The notes: generated from the sequence alone by a model not told the origin. Shown: positions 11,253-23,257, numbered from the stretch's first letter. The stretch: DNA of 64,000 bases from Actinomycetes bacterium (GCA_021778635.1 JAJYCD010000003.1:1-64000); one strand, 5' to 3'. Translations and numbers: made by a program.

Positions 11253-12020
11253 TCAGCGCCGGACGGCCACCAGGAGTCCGTCACCGGACGGCAGCAGCGC
11301 GGGGACCAGGCGGTCGTCCTCGCGGACGACCCGGCCGATCTCCCGCAGGATCGTCGTGACCTCGTCGCGGCGTGCCGGGTCGGGGACGCGGTCGTGCCAG
11401 AGGGCGTTGTCGACCACGAGCACACCGCCGCGACGAAGCAGCCGCAACGACTGCTCCACGTAGTACGCCGCGGACTCCTTGTCGGCGTCGACGAGCACCA
11501 TGTCGTAGCCGGCGTCGGTGAGCCGCGGGAGGACGTCGGACGCGCGTCCGGAGATCGTGCGCGTGCGGGTGGGCCGGATCCCCGCCTCGGCGAAGGCGAG
11601 CTTCGCGGCCCGCTGGTGCTCGGCCTCGACGTCGATCGTCGTCAGGACACCGTCGTCGGGCATCCCCTCGAGGAGGTAGAGCGCGCTGACCCCCGCACCC
11701 GTCCCGATCTCGACGACGGCGCGCGGCTGCAGCACGGCCGCCAGCACGCGCAGGACCGCGCCGGCCCCCGGGAGGACGGGGGTGCACCCGAGCTGGGCGG
11801 CGCGATCCCGCGCCCGCAGCACCACGTCGCTCTCAGGCAGGTACTCCTCGCTGTAGGCCCAGCTGAGTGCCTTGTCGGTCGGGATGGGAGCCTCCGTGGA
11901 TCGTCGTGACGTCGCGCCGAGCCTACCGCCGCAGGTCGGGGCTGTCCCTCGGGCTCGCGAGCGTGAACGCGCTCGTGAGCCCGGGAACGTCCGCGCGGGT
12001 CGCGACGTTGTCACCAGCAC
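11253..12020 (-). CDS. class I SAM-dependent O-methyltransferase (start uncertain)
   Basis: VVEIGTGAGVSALYLLEGMPDDGVLTTIDVE, DMVLVDADKE, GGVLVVDNALW; Rv1220c-like position. N-terminus unresolved because no ATG/GTG lies near IPTDKALSWAYSEEYLPE. Confidence 0.82.
   Translation of the reverse strand: MLVTTSRPARTFPGSRARSRSRARGTAPTCGGRLGATSRRSTEAPIPTDKALSWAYSEEYLPESDVVLRARDRAAQLGCTPVLPGAGAVLRVLAAVLQPRAVVEIGTGAGVSALYLLEGMPDDGVLTTIDVEAEHQRAAKLAFAEAGIRPTRTRTISGRASDVLPRLTDAGYDMVLVDADKESAAYYVEQSLRLLRRGGVLVVDNALWHDRVPDPARRDEVTTILREIGRVVREDDRLVPALLPSGDGLLVAVRR
11984..12009 (+). promoter_or_regulatory. candidate ECF (SigE/SigR-type) promoter GGAAC-N18-GTT upstream of sigE
   Basis: GGAAC at 11984-11988, 18-nt spacer, GTT at 12007-12009. 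Confidence 0.5.
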
Positions 12021-12198
12021 GGGTCCAGGCTCTCCACAGGCGACTCCGGGGCGTGCGGGCGACGATCACGGGGTGGACGGGCCAGCCCGCCGGACGGTCG
12101 GCGCGCATGCGGGTGACCGATGACCGTGCTGCGAGGATGGACCTGACGGGGGTCGGCGCCCCGTGCGTGAACGGTGTCGACGAGGAGAACGCGAGGAC

Positions 12199-12777
12199 AT
12201 GGACGTGACCACCGAGGGGCAGTGGGTCGCTCCGTCGTGGGAGGAGATCGTCCGCGAGCACTCGGCGCGGGTCTACCGGCTGGCGTATCGCCTGACGGGC
12301 AACCAGCACGACGCGGAGGACCTCACCCAGGAGGTGTTCGTCCGGGTCTTCCGGTCCCTGTCGAGCTACACCCCCGGGACGTTCGAGGGGTGGCTGCACC
12401 GGATCACGACGAACCTGTTCCTGGACCAGGTGCGCCGGCGGCAGCGCGTGCGCATCGACCCGATCGGCGAGGACACCTCACGAATCGCCACCGCCGAGGG
12501 GCGCGGTACTCCCGAGCGCGGGTACGAGCACGCCAACCTCGACCACGACGTCCAGCGCGCCCTGGGCGAGCTCGCCCCCGAGTACCGCGCCGCGGTAGTC
12601 CTGTGCGACATCGAAGGGCTCTCGTACGAGGAGATCGCCGTCACCCTGGGGATCAAGCTGGGCACGGTGCGCTCCCGCATCCATCGCGCCCGCGCGCAGC
12701 TCAGGTCGGCTCTCGTCCATCGCGCGCCCGGCCTCGTGCCGGATCGGCCTCGCGACCAGGCCGAGGTGTCGCCATGA
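12199..12777 (+). CDS. sigE: ECF RNA polymerase sigma factor SigE-like
   Basis: [27 protein letters not shown]; region 4 [27 protein letters not shown]. Confidence 0.92.
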   Translation: MDVTTEGQWVAPSWEEIVREHSARVYRLAYRLTGNQHDAEDLTQEVFVRVFRSLSSYTPGTFEGWLHRITTNLFLDQVRRRQRVRIDPIGEDTSRIATAEGRGTPERGYEHANLDHDVQRALGELAPEYRAAVVLCDIEGLSYEEIAVTLGIKLGTVRSRIHRARAQLRSALVHRAPGLVPDRPRDQAEVSP

Positions 12778-13757
12778 CGCACCTGGGGTCTCTCACGAGC
12801 GCGCTCGTCGACGGACAGCTCGATCCGGCTGACGCCGAGCGTGCGCTCGCCCACGCGGCGTCGTGCCCGCAGTGTGCTGCCGAGCTCGCCGCGGCGCGCG
12901 CGTCCCGGCAGGTCCTCAGCGCGATCCACGACGTCGCCCCCGCACCCGACCTGACCGCGCGGCTGCTCGCGCTCGGCGCCGTGGACGGCGGGCCCGGTGC
13001 GCCCGGTGGTTCCGGGACCGCGTCGGGATCGCGGCCGCCGACCACGAGCCTGCTCGCACCGACCCACCCGTTCCCCGCCGGGGGGATGCGCGGCGACGTC
13101 ACCGTCCGCCGCGGAACTCGCCGGTGGGTGACGAGCTCGGTCGTTGGACTCGGCGCGGCCGCGGTCGCGTTGTTCGTCCTCGGTGACGCTCACGTCGTCG
13201 TACCGTCGGAGCGCCCGGCCCAGGCCATGGCGCTGCTGGCCCACGTGGAGGATGCCGCGGCCGGTACCCCCTCGGTCGCGTCGCAGGACTCCGGCGCGTC
13301 CTCGGCGGGCACGGCCGACGGGCTCGACCTCGGCGGCGGGCCGGGCGCGGTGCTCGCGTGGATGCACGCGAACGGCTGGCCGTGCCCCGGACAGCTGCCG
13401 GCCGGCGCGACGGTCACCGCTGTCCGGCTGACCGGCGGCGACGTGCTCGAGGTCGACGTCGAGACGCCTCGCGGGCAGCTCGTCCTCACCGAGCAGCGCG
13501 GCATCCTGGACACAGCGATCGTGGCGGGAGCCGACCGGGTCGACGTCGGCGGGTCGAGCGCGTACGTGCTCTCACGGTCACCATGGCACCTCGCGTGGCA
13601 GTCCCAGGACACCGTCGTGGAGATCGTCTCCGATGCGGGCCGTGACCAGGTCCAGCAGGTCGCGCGCACGATCCCGGCCGAGGCGTTCAGCGACGCCCCC
13701 CCGGCGCGCATCATGCGCGGCTGGCACACCGTGACGGGAGTCATCTCAGGACCATGA
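12774..13757 (+). CDS. zinc-finger anti-sigma factor (RseA-like)
   Basis: HAASCPQC (HxxxCxxC) near N-terminus, single [26 protein letters not shown] overlap with sigE. Confidence 0.85.
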   Translation: MTHLGSLTSALVDGQLDPADAERALAHAASCPQCAAELAAARASRQVLSAIHDVAPAPDLTARLLALGAVDGGPGAPGGSGTASGSRPPTTSLLAPTHPFPAGGMRGDVTVRRGTRRWVTSSVVGLGAAAVALFVLGDAHVVVPSERPAQAMALLAHVEDAAAGTPSVASQDSGASSAGTADGLDLGGGPGAVLAWMHANGWPCPGQLPAGATVTAVRLTGGDVLEVDVETPRGQLVLTEQRGILDTAIVAGADRVDVGGSSAYVLSRSPWHLAWQSQDTVVEIVSDAGRDQVQQVARTIPAEAFSDAPPARIMRGWHTVTGVISGP

Positions 13758-15121
13758 GCGACGACGACGTGCCGTTCGTGCCGGGTGCGGAGCACCCACC
13801 CGTCGCGGCGCAGCCGACTGGCGCCGAGCCTGCACCGGGCAACCCGTTCGCGTCGCCGTCGGGATCAGGGCCCGGTCCTGGGCCGCGCACGGCGAGCTCC
13901 TCCCCGGCGGACCAGCGACCGGCGGCGTCGCCCGCGCGACCGATCGAACCGGGGTTGCCGGCCGACGCGTTCCCGTACGGCCGTGCGGGTCACTGGTCGG
14001 GCGACCGCGTGCCGGAACCGGTCCGTGGACGGCGTCCGCGCGGCCGCGCGGTCGCGTGGCTGGTCCCGGTCGTCCTCGTGTCGGCGCTCGCCGGCGCGGG
14101 CGGTGCGGTGCTCGTCGACCGGACCGTCGGTCAGGACGGCCTGCTCTCCTCGGCCAAGCTTCCTGCGCCGGTGCTCACCGACGTGCCGTCGCGGGCCCCG
14201 GACTCGGTCGCGGGGCTCGCCGCGAGGGTGCTCCCGAGCGTCGTCGCCATCCAGGTGACGACGAGCGCCGGCACCTCGACCGGCTCGGGACTCGTCCTGC
14301 GCGCGGACGGGTACCTGCTGACGAACAACCACGTCGTCGCCGACGCCGCCACGACGGGCGCGGCGGTCGAGGTCCTGTTCCCCGACGGGTCGATGGAGCA
14401 GGCCTCGCTCGTCGGCCGGACGCCCGACTACGACCTCGCCGTCATCAAGGTCGGTCGGACCGGTCTCACGCCGCTCGTCCTCGGCGACTCGGACCAGGTG
14501 GTCGTGGGCGACCCGGTGATCGCGATCGGTGCGCCGCTCGGGCTCCAGGGCACCGTCACGACGGGGATCGTGAGCGCGAAGAACCGGCCGGTCTCCGCCG
14601 GCAGCACCGGTGACACCGCGTTCATCAACGCGATCCAGACGGATGCGGCGATCAACCCGGGGAACTCGGGCGGTCCTCTCGTCAACGCGGCCGGTGAGGT
14701 CATCGGGATCAACTCGGCGATCGCCCAGCCACCGGGAGCCGCCGGCGGCAGCGTCGGGCTCGGTTTCGCGATCCCGTCCAACCAGGCACGACGCACCGCG
14801 GAGCAGCTGATCGAGACGGGGACGGCCACGTACCCCGTCATCGGGGTCCGCCTCGACCAGGCCTACACGGGTGAGGGCGTCCGGGTGGCGGACGACTCGA
14901 CGTCCGGTGCGGCCGTGACCAGGGACGGCCCCGCGGACCGGGCGGGGATCCGCGCGGGGGACGTGATCCTCGCGATCGACGGGCGCCCCGTCACGGATCC
15001 GGACGAGCTCGTCGTCGCCATCCGGGCGAAGGCACCGGGGGACACCGTCCTCCTGAGGGTACGCAGCGGCACTGCGGTCCGTGACGTGCGGGTGGTGCTC
15101 CAGGAGGCCACGAGTGGATGA
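13754..15121 (+). CDS. htrA: trypsin-like serine protease with PDZ domain (HtrA/DegP family)
   Basis: TNNHVVADA, DLAVIKV, NPGNSGGPLVNAAGEVIGINSAI, C-terminal PDZ. Confidence 0.93.
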   Translation: MSDDDVPFVPGAEHPPVAAQPTGAEPAPGNPFASPSGSGPGPGPRTASSSPADQRPAASPARPIEPGLPADAFPYGRAGHWSGDRVPEPVRGRRPRGRAVAWLVPVVLVSALAGAGGAVLVDRTVGQDGLLSSAKLPAPVLTDVPSRAPDSVAGLAARVLPSVVAIQVTTSAGTSTGSGLVLRADGYLLTNNHVVADAATTGAAVEVLFPDGSMEQASLVGRTPDYDLAVIKVGRTGLTPLVLGDSDQVVVGDPVIAIGAPLGLQGTVTTGIVSAKNRPVSAGSTGDTAFINAIQTDAAINPGNSGGPLVNAAGEVIGINSAIAQPPGAAGGSVGLGFAIPSNQARRTAEQLIETGTATYPVIGVRLDQAYTGEGVRVADDSTSGAAVTRDGPADRAGIRAGDVILAIDGRPVTDPDELVVAIRAKAPGDTVLLRVRSGTAVRDVRVVLQEATSG

Positions 15122-15141
15122 CCGACGGGTAGCCTGAGCGC

Positions 15142-15573
15142 GTGTTCGACATCAACGGCGGCGAGGCGCTGATCCTCCTGGTGGTGGCGGTCGTGGTCAT
15201 CGGGCCCGAGCGTCTGCCGCACTATGCCGAGCAGCTCGGCAGGTGGGTCCGGCAGCTCCGCGCGTTCATGCAGGATGCGCGGCGCACCGTCGACGAGGAG
15301 CTCGGCCTCGACTCGACCGACGTCGACTGGCAGGCGCTCGACCCTCGTCGGTACGACCCCCGCCGGATCGTCCGCGACGCGCTGCTCGACGACCTGAACG
15401 ACCTGGGGGCGGCGCTGAAGCCGACACCGAGCGGCCGGACCTACACGAGTGGTGCCGCGGACGCCGCGGTCACGAGTGGTGCCGTCGACGCCGCGGTCGT
15501 GGGGGCTGCGGGCGACGTCGTCGAGCGGGCCGGGGTGGCAGCGACGGCGCCGTTCGACGACGAGGCGACCTGA
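15142..15573 (+). CDS. tatB: Sec-independent protein translocase subunit TatB
   Basis: MFDINGGEALILLVVAVVVIGPERLPHYAEQL; GTG 6 nt after TAGCCT. Confidence 0.88.
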   Translation: MFDINGGEALILLVVAVVVIGPERLPHYAEQLGRWVRQLRAFMQDARRTVDEELGLDSTDVDWQALDPRRYDPRRIVRDALLDDLNDLGAALKPTPSGRTYTSGAADAAVTSGAVDAAVVGAAGDVVERAGVAATAPFDDEAT

Positions 15574-15634
15574 GGGCGGCCTGACCTCGATCGCGGTCAC
15601 GCCCCGGTGCAGGACCGCCGTGCCCGTGTTCTGA

Positions 15635-17292
<1,658 letters not shown>

Positions 17293-17301
17293 GGTCGACG
17301 C

Positions 17302-18243
17302 ATGCCTCGCTCTCCCGGCACGGTGCCCCGCGCGTCGCCCGCCCGGCGGGTGATCGACACCGTCACGACGGTGGTGGCGTGGTGGCAGAGGACGCGGATC
17401 GGTCGCGCGAACGCCCGGTTCGGCGCGGCAGGTGGCGGCGTCCTCACCGGTGGCATCGCGTACAGCGCCGTGTTCTCCGTCTTCGCGGCGCTGACGATCG
17501 GCCTCACGGTCTTCACGGCGATCCTCGGCGGCGACCACGCGCTCCGGTCCCGTGTGCTCGCGACGGTGTCCTCGTCGCTGCCCGGACTCATCGACACCGG
17601 GGACGGTCGGGGAGCGATCTCCCCGGACTCGCTGACCCTGACGGCAGGCTTCAACGTTGCAGGCGGGGTCGCGGTCATCGTGCTCGTGATGAGTGCGGTC
17701 TCGTGGATGGCCGCGCTCAGGACGGGGCTTCGCGCGATGTTCGACCTGCCCCCCGACCGCGCGAACGTCGTCGTCGGGAAGCTGAGGGAGCTCGCCGGCC
17801 TGGCCGCCCTGTCCGTCGGGGTGCTGCTCTCGGCGATCCTCAGCCTGGCCCTCACCAGCGCGGTGCACTGGTTCCTGGGTGCGCTCGGGCTCGGGGCCGG
17901 CGGCGCGTGGCTCGTCGCTGTGATCGGCGCGCTGGTCTCTCTCGTCGTCGATGCCCTCACCTTCGCACTGCTGGTCGTGGTGCTCGCGGGTGTCCGTCCG
18001 CCACGGCGCGACCTGCTCGCCGGCTCCCTCGCCGCCGGCGTCGGACTCGGAGCCGTCCGTCAGCTGGGGACGTCGGTCGTCGCGGGCTCCGTCGGGCGCA
18101 ACGCCCTGCTCGCGTCGTTCGCGGTGATCGTGACGCTCCTCGTGTGGGTCAACCTCGTCGCGCGCATCGTCCTGCTGTCGGCGGCCTGGGTCGCGGACCC
18201 TGCGCCCGGCGAGCCCCCGGCGGACGGAGGTAGGCGCGAGTAG
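17302..18243 (+). CDS. YihY/BrkB family inner membrane protein
   Basis: Multi-TM, GGVLTGGIAYSAVFSVFAALTIGLTV; ATG 6 nt after TAGGGT. Confidence 0.85.
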   Translation: MPRSPGTVPRASPARRVIDTVTTVVAWWQRTRIGRANARFGAAGGGVLTGGIAYSAVFSVFAALTIGLTVFTAILGGDHALRSRVLATVSSSLPGLIDTGDGRGAISPDSLTLTAGFNVAGGVAVIVLVMSAVSWMAALRTGLRAMFDLPPDRANVVVGKLRELAGLAALSVGVLLSAILSLALTSAVHWFLGALGLGAGGAWLVAVIGALVSLVVDALTFALLVVVLAGVRPPRRDLLAGSLAAGVGLGAVRQLGTSVVAGSVGRNALLASFAVIVTLLVWVNLVARIVLLSAAWVADPAPGEPPADGGRRE

Positions 18244-18389
18244 CGCGGTCGTGCGGCGGCAGCCCCACGTCATCGTCGAGGACACCCCGAAGCCGGGCGA
18301 GGCGACCCCCGCGGCGGGCCGATCCTGTGCGGTCCACAGTGCGGTGATCCGCTTCCGCGGCGTCGTCGCGATGCGAGTGGGCTCGTCCG

Positions 18390-19427
18390 ATGACCCCAGC
18401 CCCGGAGCATCCGCATCGCCACGTGGCCTCGGCGGTAGTTCCGTGGGTGCTGAGGACGGCACAGCTCGGGTCGCACGGCCTCAGCGAGGCGCAGACGTGC
18501 TGGGGCGGAACGGTCGCAGGGGTGCCGGCGCCCGGAGCGCGTCCGGAGGCCCTGCCCGCCGACGCCGACGCACGGATCGCCGCCACGGCCCTCCGGCTCG
18601 CTCCCGGCTGCGTCGTGGGCGGGTGGGCGGCGGCCCGCGTGCACGAGCGCGCTGCGCACCGCGACGACCTGACGCTGTTCACCGGTGAGCTGTGGCACGG
18701 TGCGCAGGACCAGCGACTCGTCCGCGCCTCGTCCTCGGCCAGGGTGCTCGTCTGCGCCCCGCGGTCGGCCCGACTTCGCCCCGGTGACCATGCGCGGATC
18801 TTCCGCAGCACGGTCCCCGCGACGGACCGCGCCGTGGTCGACGGCATTCCCGTGACGGCGGCGGTGCGGACGGCGTTCGACCTGGCGCGGCTCTGGTCGC
18901 CGCCCGCCGCCGTCGCTGCCGTGGACCGGCTGCTCCACCTCGGCGTGGTGGACCTCGCCGAGGTGCGGGCGATGGCCCTCGCGCGGCATCGCTGGCGGGG
19001 GAGGCCGTCCGCGATCCAGGTGCTCGAGCGGGTGGACGCCGGAGCGGAGTCACCTCAGGAGAGCGCGCTGCGGCTCCTGTGGCTCGACGCCGGGCTCCCG
19101 CGCCCACGCTGCAACCCCGTGATCCGTGACGCGCACGGCGCGTTCGTCGCGCGGGTGGATCTGCTCGATCCCGATGTCGGTGTGGTCGGCGAGTACGACG
19201 ACCCGCACCGCTCCACTGCCGCGCGTCGTGCTGGTGCCCCGCACCGCGAGGACGATCTGCGCCGGCAACGGTCGCTCGACGAGCTCGGTCTCGTCGTCGT
19301 TCGCGCCACCGCTGCGGACCTGGCGACGGAGCCGGGGTCGGCGGCGTGGCAGCGACGTCTCAAGCGGGCGTACCGCAGCCGACGCACGAGCCACGGCACG
19401 CCTCGATGGCAGGTCACGGACGAGTGA
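18390..19427 (+). CDS. AbiEi-like protein with C-terminal PD-(D/E)XK (DUF559/Vsr-like) nuclease region
   Basis: AbiEi-like middle (VVDGIPVTAAVRTAFDLARLWSPPAAVAAVDRLL), C-term AESPQESALRLLWLDAGLP...RVDLLDPDVGVVGEYDD.H....HREDDLRRQRSLDELGLVVVR. Confidence 0.6.
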   Translation: MTPAPEHPHRHVASAVVPWVLRTAQLGSHGLSEAQTCWGGTVAGVPAPGARPEALPADADARIAATALRLAPGCVVGGWAAARVHERAAHRDDLTLFTGELWHGAQDQRLVRASSSARVLVCAPRSARLRPGDHARIFRSTVPATDRAVVDGIPVTAAVRTAFDLARLWSPPAAVAAVDRLLHLGVVDLAEVRAMALARHRWRGRPSAIQVLERVDAGAESPQESALRLLWLDAGLPRPRCNPVIRDAHGAFVARVDLLDPDVGVVGEYDDPHRSTAARRAGAPHREDDLRRQRSLDELGLVVVRATAADLATEPGSAAWQRRLKRAYRSRRTSHGTPRWQVTDE

Positions 19428-19594
19428 CCGTCGACCGACCGCTCCCAGCTCCGCGCGCGACGCGGACCCCGTCCCGGACACCCCGCAGCCGCCGCGTGCC
19501 GGTCGAGGCGCCGCGCCCGCCCACGACCCCGACGGTGCACGGAGCGGAGGTGCTCACGCCCACGACGCGCTCGCGGAGCCCGTAGCCTGGGAGT

Positions 19595-20707
19595 ATGTCG
19601 TCCTCGATCCCCGGCTTCCACGCCGTCGTCCCGGCCGGTGGCGCCGGTACGCGTCTATGGCCCCTGTCACGAGCCGGTCACCCCAAGTTCCTGCACGACC
19701 TCACGGGCACCGGCCGTACGCTGCTCCAGCAGACCGTGGATCGCCTCCTGCCGCTGACCGGCGCAGGAGGCGTGATGGTCGTCACCGGTGAGAGGCACGT
19801 CGACGCGGTGCGCGCCCAGCTCCCCGAGACCACCGAGGCCGACGTGCTCGCCGAGCCGTCGCCGCGTGACTCGATGGCCGCGATCGGGCTCGCTGCGGCG
19901 GTGCTCGCGCGGCGTCACGGTGACGTCGTGCTCGGCTCGTTCGCAGCGGACCACGTGATCGACGGCGCCGACGTCTTCGAGAGCGCGATCCGCGAGGGCG
20001 TCGCCGCGGCTCGCGCGGGGTACGTCGTGACGATCGGTATCGCTGCCACGGAGCCGTCGACCGCGTTCGGCTACGTCCGCAGCGGTGCGCTCCTCGGGAT
20101 CGAGGGCGGCCCGCGGGTCCGGCTCGCGACCGGCTTCACCGAGAAGCCCGACGCCGAGACCGCGGCCGGCTACCTTGCGACGGGCGAGTACCGGTGGAAC
20201 GCGGGGATGTTCCTGGTGCGCGCGGAGGTGCTGCTCGACCATCTCGCGACCCAGCTCCCGACCCTGCACGACGGTCTGCGGGCGATCGCGGCCGCGTGGG
20301 ACACGCCCGAACGGGCGGCCGTCCTGGCGGACCGGTGGCCGTCGCTCACGAAGATCGCGATCGACCACGCGATCGCCGAGCCGGTGGCTGCCGCCGGTGG
20401 AGTCGCCGTGGTGCCGGGGGACTTCGGCTGGGACGACGTCGGGGACTTCGCGTCGTTGGCCGCGCTCCTGCCTCGGAGCGGTGACGAGGCCCACATCCTC
20501 GGGTCCGCGGCACTCGCGTCGCTCGTCGAGTCGCCCCGGGCCCTCGTGGTTCCCGCGGCGGGTCGGCAGGTCGCAGTCCTGGGCATCCCGGACGTCGTCG
20601 TCGTCGACACGCCCGACGCCCTGCTCGTCACGACGGCGGCGCACGCGCAACAGGTCAAGACCGTCGTCGACCTCCTCCGAGCCGAGGGGCGGGTCGAGCT
20701 GCTGTGA
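19595..20707 (+). CDS. manC: mannose-1-phosphate guanylyltransferase
   Basis: HAVVPAGGAGTRLWPLSRAGHPKFL, FTEKPD, WNAGMFL, GDFGWDDVGDF. Confidence 0.9.
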   Translation: MSSSIPGFHAVVPAGGAGTRLWPLSRAGHPKFLHDLTGTGRTLLQQTVDRLLPLTGAGGVMVVTGERHVDAVRAQLPETTEADVLAEPSPRDSMAAIGLAAAVLARRHGDVVLGSFAADHVIDGADVFESAIREGVAAARAGYVVTIGIAATEPSTAFGYVRSGALLGIEGGPRVRLATGFTEKPDAETAAGYLATGEYRWNAGMFLVRAEVLLDHLATQLPTLHDGLRAIAAAWDTPERAAVLADRWPSLTKIAIDHAIAEPVAAAGGVAVVPGDFGWDDVGDFASLAALLPRSGDEAHILGSAALASLVESPRALVVPAAGRQVAVLGIPDVVVVDTPDALLVTTAAHAQQVKTVVDLLRAEGRVELL

Positions 20708-21987
20708 CGCGTGCGGAGGTCGACCTGCCGATGTCGGGGGACGACGAGGCCCTCCTGGTCAGGCTCGCCGGATCAGCGGCCGGGCTCCGCCCCGAGCTCA
20801 TCGCGCTCCGACGCGACCTGCACGCGCACCCAGAGCTCGCACGCACCGAGCTGCGCACCACGCAGGTCGTCGCGGACCGGCTCCGTCGCGCGGGGCTCTC
20901 GCCGCGCCTTCTCCCGGGCAGCGGGATCGTGTGCGACATCGGCCCGGGCTCGACCGAGACGGGACGACTCCGAGTCGCGCTCCGCGCGGATCTCGACGCG
21001 CTCCCGCTCCTCGAGACGTCCGGCGTGGCGTGGGCCTCGACTCACCCTGGCATCTCGCACGCCTGCGGGCACGACGTCCACACGACGGCCGTGCTCGGGG
21101 CGGGCCTCGTCCTGGCCGATCTCGCGGCGGACGGGCTCCTGACGACGGGGGTGCGGCTGATCTTCCAGCCGGCCGAGGAGGTCCAGCCCGGGGGGTCTCT
21201 CGACGTGATCGCGGCCGGCGGCCTCGACGGGGTCAGTCAGGTGTACGCGGTGCACTGCGACCCGAAGGTCGACGTCGGGCAGGTCGGCACGCGGATCGGC
21301 CCGATCACGTCGGCGTCGGACGAGGTCGCGGTGACCGTGACGAGTGCCGGTGGCCACACGTCCCGCCCGCACCTGACGGGCGACGTCGTGTTCGCCCTCG
21401 GTCAGGTCATCACCCAGGTCCCTGCGGTGCTCGGGCGACGACTTGACCCGAGGTCCGGGGTGAACCTCACCTGGGGTGCGGTGCACTCCGGCACGGCGCA
21501 CAACGCGATCCCGACCACGGGAACGGTGCGCGGGACGTTGCGGTGCCTCGACGTCCGCGCGTGGGAGCGCGCGTCGCAGGTCTTCCACGCGGCCGTGGAG
21601 CAGGTGGTCGCACCGTACGACGTCGAGGTCGAGGTTCGGCACCACCGCGGAGTGCCTCCCGTCGAGAACGACGAGCATGCCACCGCGGTGCTCGAGGCGG
21701 CTGCGCGGGACGTGCTCGGCCCCGGATCGGTGCTGCTGACGGAGCAGTCGCTCGGCGGCGAGGACTTCGCGTGGTACCTCACCCGGGTCCCGGGCGCGCT
21801 GGTTCGACTCGGGACGCGAACGCCCGGCGGGAAGACCTTCGACATCCATCAGGGGAACCTGGAGGTCGACGAGCGGGCGATCGAGCTCGCGGTCCTGCTG
21901 CTGGCCAGGACCACGCTCCTCGCGGGCGCCGTCCCGAGCACCGGGACGTCCCATCCCAGTGGTCGGTCGAACATTCCGACTGGATAA
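20704..21987 (+). CDS. M20D-family amidohydrolase
   Basis: LRRDLHAHPELARTE, SHACGHDVHTTAVLGA, FQPAEEVQPGG; GTGA overlap with manC. Confidence 0.9.
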   Translation: MTRAEVDLPMSGDDEALLVRLAGSAAGLRPELIALRRDLHAHPELARTELRTTQVVADRLRRAGLSPRLLPGSGIVCDIGPGSTETGRLRVALRADLDALPLLETSGVAWASTHPGISHACGHDVHTTAVLGAGLVLADLAADGLLTTGVRLIFQPAEEVQPGGSLDVIAAGGLDGVSQVYAVHCDPKVDVGQVGTRIGPITSASDEVAVTVTSAGGHTSRPHLTGDVVFALGQVITQVPAVLGRRLDPRSGVNLTWGAVHSGTAHNAIPTTGTVRGTLRCLDVRAWERASQVFHAAVEQVVAPYDVEVEVRHHRGVPPVENDEHATAVLEAAARDVLGPGSVLLTEQSLGGEDFAWYLTRVPGALVRLGTRTPGGKTFDIHQGNLEVDERAIELAVLLLARTTLLAGAVPSTGTSHPSGRSNIPTG

Positions 21988-22052
21988 CGAAGGGTCGTCA
22001 ATCTGCCCTGATCCCCCACAACGGGCGCACAGCGATCGCTAGTGTTCGGTGC

Positions 22053-22157
22053 ATGCGAGCCGGGACGACGCCGCAGGTCGCAGGGGATTTGTTGCCTCTG
22101 CTCCTGCCTCGCACCCGCCCGTCGGCCGACCATCGATCAACCAGGAGTTCGACGTGA
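22053..22157 (+). other. candidate leaderless uORF (34 aa) overlapping the BMP lipoprotein start
   Basis: TAGTGT (22040-22045), 7 nt, ATG; encodes MRAGTTPQVAGDLLPLLLPRTRPSADHRSTRSST; TGA 22155-22157 overlaps GTG 22154-22156. Confidence 0.45.
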
Positions 22158-23257
22158 AGAACATCATTCGCACGGCGGCAGTCGCCGGCATCGCGGCGCT
22201 CGCGCTCGCGGCGTGCGGCAGCGCCCCGAGCACGACCACCCCCTCCGGGACGACCGGCAGCTCCTCGAGCGCCGCCGCCGTGAACTACAAGGCGTGCATG
22301 GTCTCGGACGCCGGCGGTTTCCAGGACAAGTCGTTCAACCAGTCGGGTGCCGAGGGCCTGGACAAGGCCAAGGCCGACCTCGGCATCACCGAGGTCAAGG
22401 TCGAGTCGACCGCCTCGACCGACTTCACCCCGAACATCGACAACCTCGTCTCGCAGAACTGCAACCTGATCATCGGTGTCGGGTTCAACCTCGCCAGCGC
22501 GATCCAGACCGCTGCGAATGCGAACCCGAAGATCGACTTCGCGCTCGTCGACAGCGCGTTCTCCGACGCGAACTTCAAGCCGGTGACGCTGGACAACGGC
22601 AAGCCGCTGCTCTTCAACACGCAGGAGGCGTCGTTCCTCGCCGGCTACGTCGCTGCGGGGATGACCAAGACGGGAACGGTCGCGACCTTCGGCGGCATGC
22701 AGCTCCCGTCCGTCACGATCTTCATGGACGGGTTCGCCGACGGGATCGCCCAGTACAACACCGACAACGGGAAGACCGTGAAGCTGCTCGGCTGGGACAA
22801 GGCCGCGCAGACCGGCTCGTTCACGGGTGACTTCGACAACCAGGCGAACGGCCAGAACCTCGCCAAGGGCTTCATCGACCAGGGCGCCGACATCATCATG
22901 CCGGTCGCCGGCCCGGTCGGGCTGGGCGCCGCGGCGGCCGCGAAGGCCGCCGGCCACGTCGAGATCATCGGCGTCGACCAGGACTGGTACCTGTCGGCCC
23001 CGGAGTACAAGGACATCGTGCTGACCTCGGTCATCAAGGAGATCGGCCAGTCCGTCTACGACACCGTCAAGCAGGGCGTGGACGGCAAGTACACCTCGAC
23101 GCCGTACGTCGGCACGCTCGCGAACGGTGGCATCAACATCGCGCCGTTCCACAGCTTCGACTCGCAGGTCCCGGCCGCGCTGAAGACCAAGGTCGAGGAC
23201 CTGAAGAAGGCCATCATCGCCGGGACCCTCAAGGTCACGTCGAAGAGCTCGAACTGA
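22154..23257 (+). CDS. BMP-family substrate-binding lipoprotein (nucleoside ABC transporter)
   Basis: Lipobox ALALAACGS; CMVSDAGGFQDKSFNQSGAEGL; upstream of cognate ATPase and permeases; RBS AGGAG. Confidence 0.92.
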   Translation: MKNIIRTAAVAGIAALALAACGSAPSTTTPSGTTGSSSSAAAVNYKACMVSDAGGFQDKSFNQSGAEGLDKAKADLGITEVKVESTASTDFTPNIDNLVSQNCNLIIGVGFNLASAIQTAANANPKIDFALVDSAFSDANFKPVTLDNGKPLLFNTQEASFLAGYVAAGMTKTGTVATFGGMQLPSVTIFMDGFADGIAQYNTDNGKTVKLLGWDKAAQTGSFTGDFDNQANGQNLAKGFIDQGADIIMPVAGPVGLGAAAAAKAAGHVEIIGVDQDWYLSAPEYKDIVLTSVIKEIGQSVYDTVKQGVDGKYTSTPYVGTLANGGINIAPFHSFDSQVPAALKTKVEDLKKAIIAGTLKVTSKSSN

